Source of the DNA: Pseudomonas sp. PB106
GTDB taxonomy: Bacteria > Pseudomonadota > Gammaproteobacteria > Pseudomonadales > Pseudomonadaceae
DNA length: 64,000 nucleotides
Direction of reading: 5' to 3'
NCBI RefSeq assembly: GCF_009764645.1
Contig: NZ_RWIM01000115.1
Location: 1 to 64,000 of the forward strand
In this document: positions 20,632-30,153 of the stretch, piece by piece
How positions within the stretch are numbered: the first letter of the stretch is position 1
Layout: each line of letters starts with the position of its first letter
The notes under the pieces: model-generated
The model's database searches: none
The model's input: the letters and a program-made list of their open reading frames with translations, nothing else
What the model was told of the DNA's origin: nothing
Made by a program: the position numbers and the translations under genes

Positions 20632-20684
20632 TACGATTGGCGCCGACTGATATGTGATACCACCAAATCAGAGCGAGATTGGAT

Positions 20685-21770
20685 GTGAGCAAGCGAGCCT
20701 ATAACTTCTGCGCCGGTCCTGCGGCGCTTCCTGAAGCTGTCCTGCAACGTGCTCAGGGTGAACTCCTTGATTGGCACGGCAAGGGTCTGTCGGTCATGGA
20801 AATGAGCCATCGCAGCGATGAGTTCGTGTCCATTGCCACGCAGGCCGAGCAGGATCTGCGTGACCTGCTGAATATCCCGTCGAACTATAAAGTGCTGTTT
20901 CTGCAGGGTGGCGCCAGCCAGCAATTCGCGCAGATTCCCCTGAACCTGCTGCCGGAAAACGGTTCTGCCGATTACATCGACACCGGTATCTGGTCGCAGA
21001 AAGCTATCGAAGAAGCCTCGCGTTACGGCCACGTCAACGTTGCCGCCACCGCCAAGCCTTACGACTATTTCGCCATCCCGGGCCAGAACGAGTGGAACCT
21101 CTCCAAAGACGCCGCTTACGTTCACTACGCGCCGAACGAAACCATCGGCGGTCTGGAATTCCAGTGGATCCCGGAAACCGGTGATGTGCCGCTGGTAGCC
21201 GACATGTCTTCGGACATTCTGTCGCGTCCGGTCGACATTTCGCGTTTCGGCATGATCTATGCCGGTGCGCAGAAAAACATCGGCCCGAGCGGCATCGTCG
21301 TCAACATCATCCGCGAAGACCTGCTCGGCAAGGCGCGCGCGCTGTGCCCGACCATGCTCGACTACAAAGTCGCGGCGGATAATGGCTCGATGTACAACAC
21401 GCCGCCGACCCTGGCCTGGTACCTGTCAGGTCTGGTGTTCCAGTGGCTGAAAGAGCAGGGCGGTGTTGATGCGATTGCCAAACTCAACGACGTCAAGCAG
21501 CGCACGCTGTATGACTTCATCGACGCCAGCGGCCTCTACAGCAACCCGATCAACAAGTCGGATCGCTCGTGGATGAACGTGCCGTTCCGTCTGGCTGACG
21601 ATCGTCTGGACAAGCCGTTCCTGGTCGGTGCCGAGGCGCGCGGCTTGCTCAATCTGAAAGGCCACCGCTCCGTGGGCGGCATGCGCGCCTCCATCTACAA
21701 CGCCGTCGACATCACCGCGGTTAATGCGCTGGTGGCGTACATGGCTGAATTCGAGAAGGAGCACGGCTGA
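20685..21770 (+). CDS. serC: Phosphoserine aminotransferase
   Basis: PLP enzyme of 361 residues converting 3-phosphohydroxypyruvate to phosphoserine, and also acting in PLP biosynthesis. N-terminus MSKRAYNFCAGPAALPE, substrate loop FLQGGASQQFAQIP and PLP lysine in YAGAQKNIGPSG are all present. GTG 20685 fits the family N-terminus; a TTG two codons earlier is a weaker option. Its stop shares one base with the pheA start, which implies translational coupling. It opens the serC-pheA-hisC-tyrA::aroA-cmk cluster. Confidence 0.97.
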   Translation: MSKRAYNFCAGPAALPEAVLQRAQGELLDWHGKGLSVMEMSHRSDEFVSIATQAEQDLRDLLNIPSNYKVLFLQGGASQQFAQIPLNLLPENGSADYIDTGIWSQKAIEEASRYGHVNVAATAKPYDYFAIPGQNEWNLSKDAAYVHYAPNETIGGLEFQWIPETGDVPLVADMSSDILSRPVDISRFGMIYAGAQKNIGPSGIVVNIIREDLLGKARALCPTMLDYKVAADNGSMYNTPPTLAWYLSGLVFQWLKEQGGVDAIAKLNDVKQRTLYDFIDASGLYSNPINKSDRSWMNVPFRLADDRLDKPFLVGAEARGLLNLKGHRSVGGMRASIYNAVDITAVNALVAYMAEFEKEHG

Positions 21771-22864
21771 TGTCCGAGCAAGAACTCAAGGCACTGCGCG
21801 TTCGCATTGACGCTCTGGACACCAAAGTCATGGAGCTGATCAGTGAGCGTGCGCGTTGCGCCCAGGAAGTCGCGCGAGTAAAGATGGCCTCGCTGGCCGA
21901 AGGCGAAGTGCCGGTGTTCTATCGTCCTGAGCGCGAAGCGCAGGTGCTCAAGCGGGTGATGGAGCGTAACCAGGGGCCGCTGGGCAACGAAGAGATGGCG
22001 CGGCTGTTCCGCGAAATCATGTCGTCGTGCCTGGCGCTGGAGCAGCCGCTGAAAGTGGCTTATCTGGGTCCTGAGGGCACCTTCACCCAAGCTGCGGCCA
22101 TGAAACACTTCGGTCACGCGGTGATCAGCAAGCCGATGGCGGCGATCGACGAAGTGTTCCGCGAAGTGGCGGCCGGTGCGGTGAATTTTGGCGTGGTGCC
22201 GGTGGAAAACTCCACCGAAGGCGCGGTCAACCACACGCTGGACAGCTTCCTCGAACACGACATGGTGATCTGCGGTGAAGTCGAGCTGCGCATTCACCAT
22301 CACTTGCTGGTCGGTGAGAACACCAAGACCGACAGCATCAGCCGCATCTATTCCCACGCACAGTCGCTGGCCCAGTGCCGCAAGTGGCTGGACGCGCACT
22401 ACCCGAATGTCGAGCGCGTCGCGGTGTCGAGCAACGCCGAAGCGGCCAAGCGGGTTAAAGGTGAGTGGAACTCGGCGGCAATTGCCGGCGACATGGCGGC
22501 CGGGCTGTATGGCCTGACCCGTCTGGCCGAGAAGATCGAAGACCGTCCGGACAACTCGACGCGCTTCCTGATGATCGGTAATCAGGAAGTGCCGCCGACC
22601 GGCGACGACAAGACCTCGATCATCGTGTCCATGAGCAACAAACCCGGCGCGCTCCATGAGCTGCTGGTGCCGTTCCACGACAACGGGATCGACCTGACCC
22701 GTATCGAAACCCGTCCGTCGCGCAGCGGTAAATGGACCTACGTGTTCTTCATCGACTTCGTCGGCCATCACCGTGATCCGTTGATCAAAGGTGTATTGGA
22801 AAAGATCAGTCAGGAAGCAGTAGCACTCAAAGTGCTGGGTTCCTACCCGAAAGCAGTTCTCTAA
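21770..22864 (+). CDS. pheA: Bifunctional chorismate mutase / prephenate dehydratase (P-protein)
   Basis: Protein of 364 residues for phenylalanine synthesis. Chorismate mutase domain at about 1-90 (ALRVRIDALDTKVMELISER), prephenate dehydratase at about 92-275 (YLGPEGTFTQAA and the NSTEGAVNHT catalytic region), and a C-terminal ACT domain at about 280-360 (KPGALHELL and ESRP-like ETRPSRSGKW) for phenylalanine feedback. The start overlaps the serC stop by one base. The gap to hisC is 13 bases. Confidence 0.97.
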   Translation: MSEQELKALRVRIDALDTKVMELISERARCAQEVARVKMASLAEGEVPVFYRPEREAQVLKRVMERNQGPLGNEEMARLFREIMSSCLALEQPLKVAYLGPEGTFTQAAAMKHFGHAVISKPMAAIDEVFREVAAGAVNFGVVPVENSTEGAVNHTLDSFLEHDMVICGEVELRIHHHLLVGENTKTDSISRIYSHAQSLAQCRKWLDAHYPNVERVAVSSNAEAAKRVKGEWNSAAIAGDMAAGLYGLTRLAEKIEDRPDNSTRFLMIGNQEVPPTGDDKTSIIVSMSNKPGALHELLVPFHDNGIDLTRIETRPSRSGKWTYVFFIDFVGHHRDPLIKGVLEKISQEAVALKVLGSYPKAVL

Positions 22865-22877
22865 GGGGCGGTAGCAA

Positions 22878-23990
22878 ATGAGTGGCAATTTCCTCGCTCT
22901 GGCACAGCCGGGCGTGCAACAACTTTCGCCGTACGTTCCGGGCAAGCCTGTGGACGAACTGGCGCGTGAGCTGGATCTGGATCCGGCAAAAATCGTCAAA
23001 CTGGCCAGTAACGAAAACCCGCTGGGCGCCAGTCCGAAAGCCTTGGCGGCGATCCGCGAAGAGCTGGCTGAGCTGACCCGTTATCCGGATGGCAATGGTT
23101 TCGCGCTGAAATCCCTGCTGGCCGAGCAATGCCGCGTCGAGCTGAGCCAGGTCACACTGGGCAACGGCTCCAACGACATTCTTGAGCTGGTCGCACGCGC
23201 CTATCTGGCGCCGGGCCTGAATGCCGTGTTCAGCGAGCACGCGTTCGCGGTATACCCGATCGCCACTCAGGCTGTCGGCGCGCAAGCCAAAGTGGTGCCG
23301 GCCAAGGATTGGGGGCATGACCTGCCGGCAATGCTCGCGGCCATCGATGCCAACACCCGCGTGGTATTCATTGCCAACCCAAACAACCCGACCGGTACCT
23401 GGTTCGGCGCTGAAGCGCTGGATGAGTTCCTGCAGGATGTTCCGGAGCACGTGCTGGTGGTTCTGGACGAGGCTTACATCGAGTACGCCGAAGGCAGCGA
23501 TCTGCCGGACGGTCTGGACTTCCTCGCCGCTTACCCGAATCTGTTGGTCTCGCGCACGTTCTCCAAGGCCTATGGTCTGGCGGCATTGCGCGTTGGCTAT
23601 GGCCTGTCGACTCCGGTTGTGGCAGATGTGCTGAACCGGGTTCGCCAGCCATTCAACGTCAACAGCCTCGCTTTGGCGGCGGCGTGTGCGGCGCTGAAGG
23701 ATGAGGAATATCTGGCGCAAAGCCGTCAACTCAATGAAGCGGGCATGCAGCAATTGCAGGCCGGTTTTCGTGAGCTGGGCCTGAGCTGGATCGAATCGAA
23801 AGGCAACTTTATCTGCGTCGATCTCGGACAGGTCGCGGCCCCGGTGTTCCAGGGCTTGCTGCGCGAAGGCGTGATCGTGCGTCCGGTGGCCAATTACGGC
23901 ATGCCGGATCACCTGCGGGTGACCATTGGTCTGCCGGCGGAAAACAGCCGCTTCCTTGAAGCGCTGCGTAAGGTTCTGGCTCGTGGTTGA
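22878..23990 (+). CDS. hisC: Histidinol-phosphate aminotransferase (hisC2 type)
   Basis: Class II fold-type I PLP transaminase of 370 residues. The PLP lysine is in SRTFSKAYGLAALRVGY; ANPNNPTGTW and NGSNDILEL are also conserved. In this aromatic cluster the hisC paralogue probably serves aromatic amino acids (tyrosine/phenylalanine transamination) as well as or instead of histidine. ATG 22878 is preceded by GGGGCGG at a good distance. Its stop lies 28 bases before the tyrA::aroA start. Confidence 0.94.
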   Translation: MSGNFLALAQPGVQQLSPYVPGKPVDELARELDLDPAKIVKLASNENPLGASPKALAAIREELAELTRYPDGNGFALKSLLAEQCRVELSQVTLGNGSNDILELVARAYLAPGLNAVFSEHAFAVYPIATQAVGAQAKVVPAKDWGHDLPAMLAAIDANTRVVFIANPNNPTGTWFGAEALDEFLQDVPEHVLVVLDEAYIEYAEGSDLPDGLDFLAAYPNLLVSRTFSKAYGLAALRVGYGLSTPVVADVLNRVRQPFNVNSLALAAACAALKDEEYLAQSRQLNEAGMQQLQAGFRELGLSWIESKGNFICVDLGQVAAPVFQGLLREGVIVRPVANYGMPDHLRVTIGLPAENSRFLEALRKVLARG

Positions 23991-24018
23991 TGTCACTGCG
24001 CTGCAACCTGCTGCACCT

Positions 24019-26226
24019 ATGATCGGTCGCCTTGTGGTGGTCGGTCTGGGGTTGATCGGTGGTTCGTTTGCCAAAGGCTTGCGTGAAAGTGGCGTGTGCC
24101 GCGAAGTGGTCGGGGTCGATCTCGATCCGCAATCGCGCAAGCTTGCGGTCGAGTTGGGTGTGGTTGATCGTTGTGAGGATGACCTGGCTGTCGCATGCCA
24201 GGGCGCTGACGTGATTCAACTGGCCGTGCCGATCCTGGCCATGGAAAAAGTGCTCGCGCGGTTAGCGAGTATGGATCTGGGCTCGGCAATTCTGACTGAT
24301 GTCGGCAGCGCCAAAGGCAATGTGGTGCGTGCGGCGACGGAGGCGTTTGGCGGGATGCCGGTGCGCTTTGTGCCGGGGCATCCGATCGCCGGTTCCGAGC
24401 AGAGTGGGGTGGAAGCTTCCAATGCCGAGCTGTTCCGTCGTCACAAGGTGATTCTCACGCCGCTTGAGCAAACCGATCCGGCCGCCCTGGCAGTGGTTGA
24501 TCGTCTGTGGCGCGAATTGGGCGCTGACGTCGAGCACATGCAGGTCGAGCGTCACGACGAAGTGCTGGCTGCGACCAGTCATCTGCCGCACTTGCTGGCC
24601 TTTGGTCTGGTCGACTCGTTGGCCAAGCGCAATGAAAACCTTGAGATCTTCCGTTACGCTGCGGGTGGTTTTCGCGATTTCACAAGAATCGCCGGAAGCG
24701 ACCCGGTGATGTGGCACGACATCTTCCTCGCCAACCGCGAGGCTGTCCTGCGCACACTCGATACATTTCGCAGCGACCTCGACGCCTTGCGCGACGCGGT
24801 CGATGCAGGGGATGGGCACCAATTGTTGGGCGTTTTCACTCGCGCCCGGGTTGCCCGCGAGCATTTCAGTAAAATCCTGGCCCGCAGGGCCTATGTGGAC
24901 GCTATGAATTCCAACGATCTGATCTTCCTGGCTCAACCTGGTGGCCGCCTGTCCGGTCGGATTCGCGTACCGGGCGACAAATCCATTTCCCACCGTTCGA
25001 TCATGCTCGGCTCGCTGGCCGAAGGCGTCACCGAAGTCGAAGGCTTCCTTGAGGGTGAAGACGCCCTGGCGACCTTGCAGGCGTTCCGCGACATGGGCGT
25101 GGTCATCGAAGGCCCGCACCACGGCCGTGTAACCATCCACGGTGTCGGCCTGCATGGCCTGAAGCCGGCGCCGGGCCCGATCTATCTGGGCAACTCCGGC
25201 ACTTCGATGCGTCTGCTGTCCGGCCTGCTGGCGGCGCAAAACTTCGACAGCGTCTTGACTGGCGATGCCTCGCTGTCCAAGCGTCCAATGAATCGCGTGG
25301 CCAATCCGCTACGCGAAATGGGCGCCGTGATTGAAACCGCTGCTGAAGGTCGTCCACCGATGACCATTCGCGGCGGCCACACGCTCAAAGGCCTGACCTA
25401 CACCATGCCGATGGCCAGTGCTCAGGTGAAATCCTGCCTGCTGCTCGCCGGTCTGTACGCTGAAGGCAAAACCACCGTGACCGAGCCGGCGCCGACTCGT
25501 GACCACACCGAGCGCATGCTGCGTGGCTTCGGCTACCCGGTCAGCGTTGAAGGGGCTACGGCTTCGGTTGAATCCGGCGGTAAGCTGACCGCCACTCACA
25601 TCGAAGTCCCGGGTGATATCTCGTCCTCGGCGTTCTTCCTGGTGGCGGCATCGATCGCCGAAGGTTCGGAGCTGGTGCTTGAGCACGTCGGCATCAACCC
25701 GACCCGTACCGGCGTCATCGACATCCTGCGTCTGATGGGCGCGGACATCACTCTGGAAAACCAGCGTGAAGTCGGCGGCGAGCCGGTGGCTGACCTGCGC
25801 GTGCGAGCAGCTAAACTCAAGGGTATCGAGATTCCCGAGGAGCTGGTTCCGCTGGCCATCGACGAGTTTCCGGTATTGTTCGTCGCTGCTGCCTGTGCCG
25901 AAGGGCGCACTGTGTTGACCGGCGCTGAAGAACTGCGCGTCAAGGAATCGGATCGTATCCAGGTCATGGCGGATGGTTTGCTGGCGCTGGGCGTCAAGTG
26001 CGAACCGACTCCGGACGGCATCATCATCGACGGCGGCCAGATTGGCGGCGGCGAAGTGCACGGTCACGGCGATCACCGTATCGCGATGGCCTTCAGCGTT
26101 GCCTCGTTGCGCGCCACTGCACCGATCCGCATCCATGATTGCGCCAACGTCGCGACATCGTTCCCGAACTTCCTCGCGCTGTGCGGGCAGGTCGGCATTC
26201 GTGTGGCACAAGAGGCTCAGTCGTGA
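24019..26226 (+). CDS. Fused prephenate dehydrogenase / EPSP synthase
   Basis: Fusion protein of 735 residues. Residues 1 to about 290 are TyrA (prephenate or arogenate dehydrogenase; Rossmann motif [15 protein letters not shown]). Residues from about 300 to 735 are AroA, starting [18 protein letters not shown], with [20 protein letters not shown] and the RVKESDRI motif. The two steps lie before and after chorismate. The fusion is known in Pseudomonas, where length 735 is usual. ATG 24019 gives that length; in-frame GTG 23983 is an alternative overlapping hisC. Cmk overlaps by four bases (GTGA). Confidence 0.95.
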   Translation: MIGRLVVVGLGLIGGSFAKGLRESGVCREVVGVDLDPQSRKLAVELGVVDRCEDDLAVACQGADVIQLAVPILAMEKVLARLASMDLGSAILTDVGSAKGNVVRAATEAFGGMPVRFVPGHPIAGSEQSGVEASNAELFRRHKVILTPLEQTDPAALAVVDRLWRELGADVEHMQVERHDEVLAATSHLPHLLAFGLVDSLAKRNENLEIFRYAAGGFRDFTRIAGSDPVMWHDIFLANREAVLRTLDTFRSDLDALRDAVDAGDGHQLLGVFTRARVAREHFSKILARRAYVDAMNSNDLIFLAQPGGRLSGRIRVPGDKSISHRSIMLGSLAEGVTEVEGFLEGEDALATLQAFRDMGVVIEGPHHGRVTIHGVGLHGLKPAPGPIYLGNSGTSMRLLSGLLAAQNFDSVLTGDASLSKRPMNRVANPLREMGAVIETAAEGRPPMTIRGGHTLKGLTYTMPMASAQVKSCLLLAGLYAEGKTTVTEPAPTRDHTERMLRGFGYPVSVEGATASVESGGKLTATHIEVPGDISSSAFFLVAASIAEGSELVLEHVGINPTRTGVIDILRLMGADITLENQREVGGEPVADLRVRAAKLKGIEIPEELVPLAIDEFPVLFVAAACAEGRTVLTGAEELRVKESDRIQVMADGLLALGVKCEPTPDGIIIDGGQIGGGEVHGHGDHRIAMAFSVASLRATAPIRIHDCANVATSFPNFLALCGQVGIRVAQEAQS

Positions 26227-26912
26227 AGAACATTGCACCGGTCATCACCATTGATGGGCCAAGCGGCTCGGGCAAAGGCACCGTAGCCGGGATTCTGGCC
26301 AAGCGTCTGGGCTGGAACCTGCTGGATTCCGGTGCGCTTTACCGTTTGTTGGCGTTCGCTGCGCACAATCATGGGGTCGACCTGACCAATGAAGAGCTGC
26401 TGAAGAAACTGGCCGCTCATCTGGATGTTCAGTTCATTGCGGCGACCGAAGGTCAGCTGCAGCGAATCATTCTGGAAGGCGATGAAGTCAGTGATGTCAT
26501 TCGCACTGAAAGCGTCGGCTCCGGTGCGTCGCAAGTGGCTGCATTGCCCGTCGTGCGCGAGGCGCTGCTGCAACGCCAGCGTGCTTTCCAGGAAACGCCG
26601 GGTCTTGTAGCGGATGGTCGCGACATGGGTACGGTGGTGTTTCCCGATGCGCCGCTGAAGATTTTCCTGACCGCCAGTGCCGAGGAGCGGGCGCGCCGTC
26701 GATATTTGCAGTTGAAGGGCAAAGTCGAGGGTGTTAGTCTGTCGAGTCTGCTAGATGAGATCCGTGCACGCGATGAGCGTGACACCCAGCGAGCGGTAGC
26801 CCCGCTTAAGCCGGCGGCTGACGCCATACAGCTGGATTCCACGGAGTTGTCCATCGATCAGGTGCTTGAACGCATCATGAGCGAGATCGCCATTCGCGAT
26901 ATCGCCGGGTGA
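26223..26912 (+). CDS. cmk: Cytidylate kinase
   Basis: Kinase of 229 residues phosphorylating CMP and dCMP. P-loop GPSGSGKGT is near the N-terminus, [13 protein letters not shown] is the CMP-binding stretch, and ARRRYLQLK the lid region. GTG start overlaps the tyrA::aroA stop by four bases. The usual cmk-rpsA order follows. Confidence 0.96.
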   Translation: MKNIAPVITIDGPSGSGKGTVAGILAKRLGWNLLDSGALYRLLAFAAHNHGVDLTNEELLKKLAAHLDVQFIAATEGQLQRIILEGDEVSDVIRTESVGSGASQVAALPVVREALLQRQRAFQETPGLVADGRDMGTVVFPDAPLKIFLTASAEERARRRYLQLKGKVEGVSLSSLLDEIRARDERDTQRAVAPLKPAADAIQLDSTELSIDQVLERIMSEIAIRDIAG

Positions 26913-26972
26913 CCAAGAAGGCCGCAGGGGACCAGTCATAGTCCTGCAGCGCTTCTTTTTAATGAAACTAAC

Positions 26973-26992
26973 CCACACCGTCTGGGGTGTGG
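26973..26992 (+). promoter_or_regulatory. Hairpin in the rpsA mRNA leader
   Basis: CCACACC pairs with GGTGTGG (seven base pairs, six-base loop GTCTGG) 39 bases before the rpsA start. Its loop and following bases contain GG-rich motifs. In gamma-proteobacteria the rpsA leader is folded and bound by S1 itself for autoregulation. The match to that arrangement is inferred from position and structure only. Confidence 0.5.
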
Positions 26993-27031
26993 AGATGGGC
27001 GTATCCTTCGCCCTCATTTACAGGAATTAAA

Positions 27032-28717
27032 ATGAGCGAAAGCTTTGCGGAACTCTTTGAAGAAAGCCTAAAAACCCTGAACCTTCAGGCAGGCTCCATC
27101 ATCACCGGTGTTATCGTTGATATCGATTACCAAGCTCGCTGGGTAACCGTTCACGCTGGCCTGAAGTCTGAAGCACTCATCCCGCTTGAGCAGTTCTACA
27201 ACGACGCTGGCGATCTGACTATCAATGTCGGTGACGAAGTTCACGTTGCTCTGGATTCGGTTGAAGACGGCTTTGGTGAAACCAAGCTGTCCCGTGAAAA
27301 AGCCAAGCGCGCTGAGTGCTGGATCGTTCTGGAAGCAGCCTTCGCAGCTGAGGAAGTGGTCAAGGGCGTTATCAACGGTAAGGTTAAAGGCGGCTTCACT
27401 GTCGACGTTAACGGCATCCGTGCGTTCCTGCCAGGTTCCCTGGTTGACGTCCGTCCAGTGCGCGACACCACGCACCTGGAAGGCAAAGAGCTGGAATTCA
27501 AGGTCATCAAGCTGGACCAGAAGCGCAACAACGTTGTCGTTTCCCGTCGCAGCGTCCTGGAAGCCGAGAACTCCGCCGAGCGTGAAGCTCTGCTGGAATC
27601 CTTGCAGGAAGGCCAGCAAGTCAAAGGTATCGTCAAAAACCTCACCGATTACGGCGCATTCGTCGATCTGGGTGGCGTGGACGGCCTGCTGCACATCACC
27701 GACATGGCCTGGAAGCGCATCAAGCATCCTTCCGAGATCGTCAACGTTGGTGACGAAATCGACGTTAAGGTTCTGAAATACGATCGCGAACGCAACCGTG
27801 TTTCCCTGGGCCTGAAGCAACTGGGCGAAGATCCATGGGTTGCTATCAAAGCCCGTTACCCAGAAAGCACTCGCGTTACCGCTCGTGTAACCAACCTGAC
27901 CGACTACGGCTGCTTCGCTGAGCTGGAAGAAGGCGTTGAAGGTCTGGTACACGTTTCGGAAATGGACTGGACCAACAAGAACATCCACCCTTCGAAAGTC
28001 GTACAAGTCGGCGACGAAGTGGAAGTTATGGTTCTGGACATCGACGAAGAGCGTCGTCGTATCTCCCTGGGCATCAAGCAGTGCAAATCTAACCCATGGG
28101 AAGATTTCTCTGGCCAGTTCAACAAGGGCGATAAAATCTCCGGCACCATCAAGTCGATCACCGATTTCGGTATCTTCATTGGTCTGGACGGCGGCATCGA
28201 CGGTCTGGTTCACCTGTCCGACATCTCCTGGAACGAAGTTGGCGAAGAAGCTGTTCGTCGTTTCAAGAAGGGCGACGAGCTGGACACCGTTATCCTGTCG
28301 GTTGACCCAGAGCGCGAGCGTATCTCCCTGGGTATCAAGCAACTGGAAAGCGATCCGTTCTCCGAGTACGTCTCGGTTAATGACAAAGGCGCAATCGTTA
28401 CTGGCACCGTGAAAGAAGTTGACGCCAAAGGCGCCATCATCGTTCTGGCCGACGATATCGAAGCGACTCTGAAAGCCTCCGAAATCAGCCGTGACCGCGT
28501 TGAAGACGCGCGCAACGTTCTGAAAGAAGGCCAGGAAGTAGAAGCCAAGATCATCAGCGTTGATCGTAAGAGCCGCGTAATTCAGCTGTCGATCAAATCG
28601 AAAGACGATGCTGAAGAGAAAGAAGCCATCCAGAGCCTGAAAGCAGCTCCGGAAGGCGAAGCAGCTGACACCACTATGGCTGCACTGCTGCGTCAAGCAA
28701 TGGCCAAACAGAACTAA
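27032..28717 (+). CDS. rpsA: 30S ribosomal protein S1
   Basis: Protein of 561 residues with six S1 (OB-fold) repeats, each with patterns such as [20 protein letters not shown] and [10 protein letters not shown]. It recruits mRNA to the 30S subunit and acts as a poly-A/U-rich RNA binder. ATG 27032 follows CAGGAATTAAA; the weak-looking Shine-Dalgarno is typical, since S1 mRNA uses its leader structure. A strong terminator follows at 28733. Confidence 0.98.
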   Translation: MSESFAELFEESLKTLNLQAGSIITGVIVDIDYQARWVTVHAGLKSEALIPLEQFYNDAGDLTINVGDEVHVALDSVEDGFGETKLSREKAKRAECWIVLEAAFAAEEVVKGVINGKVKGGFTVDVNGIRAFLPGSLVDVRPVRDTTHLEGKELEFKVIKLDQKRNNVVVSRRSVLEAENSAEREALLESLQEGQQVKGIVKNLTDYGAFVDLGGVDGLLHITDMAWKRIKHPSEIVNVGDEIDVKVLKYDRERNRVSLGLKQLGEDPWVAIKARYPESTRVTARVTNLTDYGCFAELEEGVEGLVHVSEMDWTNKNIHPSKVVQVGDEVEVMVLDIDEERRRISLGIKQCKSNPWEDFSGQFNKGDKISGTIKSITDFGIFIGLDGGIDGLVHLSDISWNEVGEEAVRRFKKGDELDTVILSVDPERERISLGIKQLESDPFSEYVSVNDKGAIVTGTVKEVDAKGAIIVLADDIEATLKASEISRDRVEDARNVLKEGQEVEAKIISVDRKSRVIQLSIKSKDDAEEKEAIQSLKAAPEGEAADTTMAALLRQAMAKQN

Positions 28718-28732
28718 GTTCTGCTTGATCAT

Positions 28733-28763
28733 GAAAAAGGGCGACTTCGGTCGCCCTTTTTTG
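28733..28763 (+). terminator. Terminator after rpsA
   Basis: AAAAAGGGCGAC, a short loop and GTCGCCCTTTTTT form a strong Rho-independent terminator. Confidence 0.92.
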
Positions 28764-28784
28764 TGCCCGCGATTTGCTGATCGG

Positions 28785-28811
28785 CCCTCCCGTTTTGCTG
28801 AAACGGGAGGG
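28785..28811. repeat. Perfect inverted repeat without T tract
   Basis: CCCTCCCGTTT and AAACGGGAGGG are exact reverse complements (11 bases each) around a five-base loop, 22 bases after the rpsA terminator. No T run follows. It could be a second terminator acting on either strand or a protein-binding palindrome. Confidence 0.6.
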
Positions 28812-28932
28812 GGCGGTGAAACCAATCTATTTCCCGGGGTGTCTGTTTCTTTAATCGGATCAATCGCCTATTCGCGACTAAGCTTGATTTCAGGTACGTA
28901 GTCGCCGGGCTTGGCCTGGCATAAGGAAATGG

Positions 28933-29211
28933 ATGAACAAGTTTATTGTCCTCGTTGCAGTGCTTGCACTGGCGGGCTGTACCACGAGCGCCAAGACACA
29001 TGCCATACGCGGTGTCAGTGGGATCGAGATCGACTGTTCGGGGTTGGGGTCCGGCTGGGGGAAATGTGAAAAGCGCGCGGCGAAGGAATGCAAGGGTTCA
29101 GGTTATCGAGTGATCACGCGCTCTGACGATGCCAAGGATGAAGACGATTATCCATTTGGCTTTAATCCCGCAGGCTTCGTGACCCGCACCATGCTGGTGA
29201 TGTGCCGCTAG
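28933..29211 (+). CDS. Small outer-envelope lipoprotein, unknown function
   Basis: Protein of 92 residues. A lipoprotein signal peptide ends in the lipobox LALAGC (Cys at residue 16), so the mature protein should be lipid-anchored; Thr at +2 suggests sorting to the outer membrane. The mature part has four further Cys residues and ends MLVMCR. I do not recognise a family. It sits alone between rpsA and ihfB, with GGAAATGG upstream of the ATG. The function is unknown. Confidence 0.75.
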   Translation: MNKFIVLVAVLALAGCTTSAKTHAIRGVSGIEIDCSGLGSGWGKCEKRAAKECKGSGYRVITRSDDAKDEDDYPFGFNPAGFVTRTMLVMCR

Positions 29212-29361
29212 ATCCGCGGTCTCCCGGCTTGGTATGACGCCCTGAAAATGGGCGTTCTGATGCTATGGAAGATATGTCAATCCCTGGGCTGTTCAAAATC
29301 TTCCGGGCGTGCTAAAACCTTTCAAGCGCTGATCTAGCTGCTTGAAAAAGAAGGGAAAAAT

Positions 29362-29658
29362 ATGACGAAGTCGGAGTTGATCGAACGAATTGTCACCCAT
29401 CAAGGGCTGCTCTCATCCAAGGATGTGGAGCTGGCCATCAAGACCATGCTTGAACAAATGTCCCAATGTCTGGCCACCGGTGATCGCATCGAGATCCGCG
29501 GGTTTGGCAGCTTCTCTCTGCACTACCGTGCACCGCGCGTTGGTCGCAATCCAAAGACTGGCCAGTCCGTTAGCCTTGACGGTAAATTTGTCCCGCATTT
29601 CAAGCCGGGCAAAGAGTTGCGTGATCGTGTTAATGAGGAAGAGGAGGAGGGCGTTTGA
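29362..29658 (+). CDS. ihfB: Integration host factor beta subunit
   Basis: DNA-bending protein of 98 residues (HU/IHF family). With IhfA it forms the heterodimer that binds and sharply bends specific sites. N-terminus [15 protein letters not shown], the family signature around [21 protein letters not shown], and an acidic C-terminal tail are all as expected. ATG follows a purine-rich GAAGGGAAAAAT. In Pseudomonas ihfB (himD) marks the left border of the O-antigen locus. Confidence 0.97.
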   Translation: MTKSELIERIVTHQGLLSSKDVELAIKTMLEQMSQCLATGDRIEIRGFGSFSLHYRAPRVGRNPKTGQSVSLDGKFVPHFKPGKELRDRVNEEEEEGV

Positions 29659-29688
29659 TCCTCGCTGCTGACTATCAGGGAGACGTTC

Positions 29689-29928
29689 ATGCGTAATCTC
29701 AAACGCATACTTCTTGGCGTTTTTATTCTTTTATTGGTGTTGGCGATACTCGCCTTCGTTCTCGAAAATCAGCAAACCGTCTCGTTGTTGTTTCTCGGCT
29801 GGGCCGGACCTCAGTTGCCTGTGTCGGTGGTAACGGTTCTGGCGCTGCTGGCTGGCATGTTGATCGGCCCGGTGCTGGGCTGGTTTCTGGGACGCTCGTC
29901 CCGGGCATCGCGCAAGCGTCTGGCTTGA
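29689..29928 (+). CDS. LapA-domain (DUF1049) membrane protein
   Basis: Protein of 79 residues with two transmembrane helices (about 6-28 and 44-66) separated by a short loop containing ENQQTVSLLFLGW. This is the LapA (YciS/DUF1049) pattern, linked in E. coli to lipopolysaccharide assembly and control of LpxC through LapB. The basic C-terminus (RKRLA) is cytoplasmic. It lies 30 bases after ihfB and is probably co-transcribed. A LapB partner is not seen here. Confidence 0.85.
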   Translation: MRNLKRILLGVFILLLVLAILAFVLENQQTVSLLFLGWAGPQLPVSVVTVLALLAGMLIGPVLGWFLGRSSRASRKRLA

Positions 29929-30153
29929 TGACCAGCGTCGACAGGGCATCCATCGTATTTGCGCTGCAGCTTGTTCATATCCATTAGTAAAACGTTCATT
30001 AAGCTGTAAAATACTGCCCTTGTTCGATAGTGGCCTTTTCCCACATCGCTCTGGATTGACTCTGATAAGAGCCTCATCATCAGGCTTTTACATTCATGGA
30101 TCATGGCAACGCTCAATAGGTGCGTTGCCAGCAGCTCAAGGGTAAGGTTTCGC

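Noticed and set aside
22864..22877. GGGGCGGTAGCAAA before hisC as an ops site
   Set aside because: Resembles the ops core, but it is the ribosome-binding gap of a housekeeping gene and fails the last two consensus positions.
29689..29928. Wzz chain-length regulator at its usual place after ihfB
   Set aside because: The protein is only 79 residues with two close helices and no periplasmic domain; it matches LapA/DUF1049.
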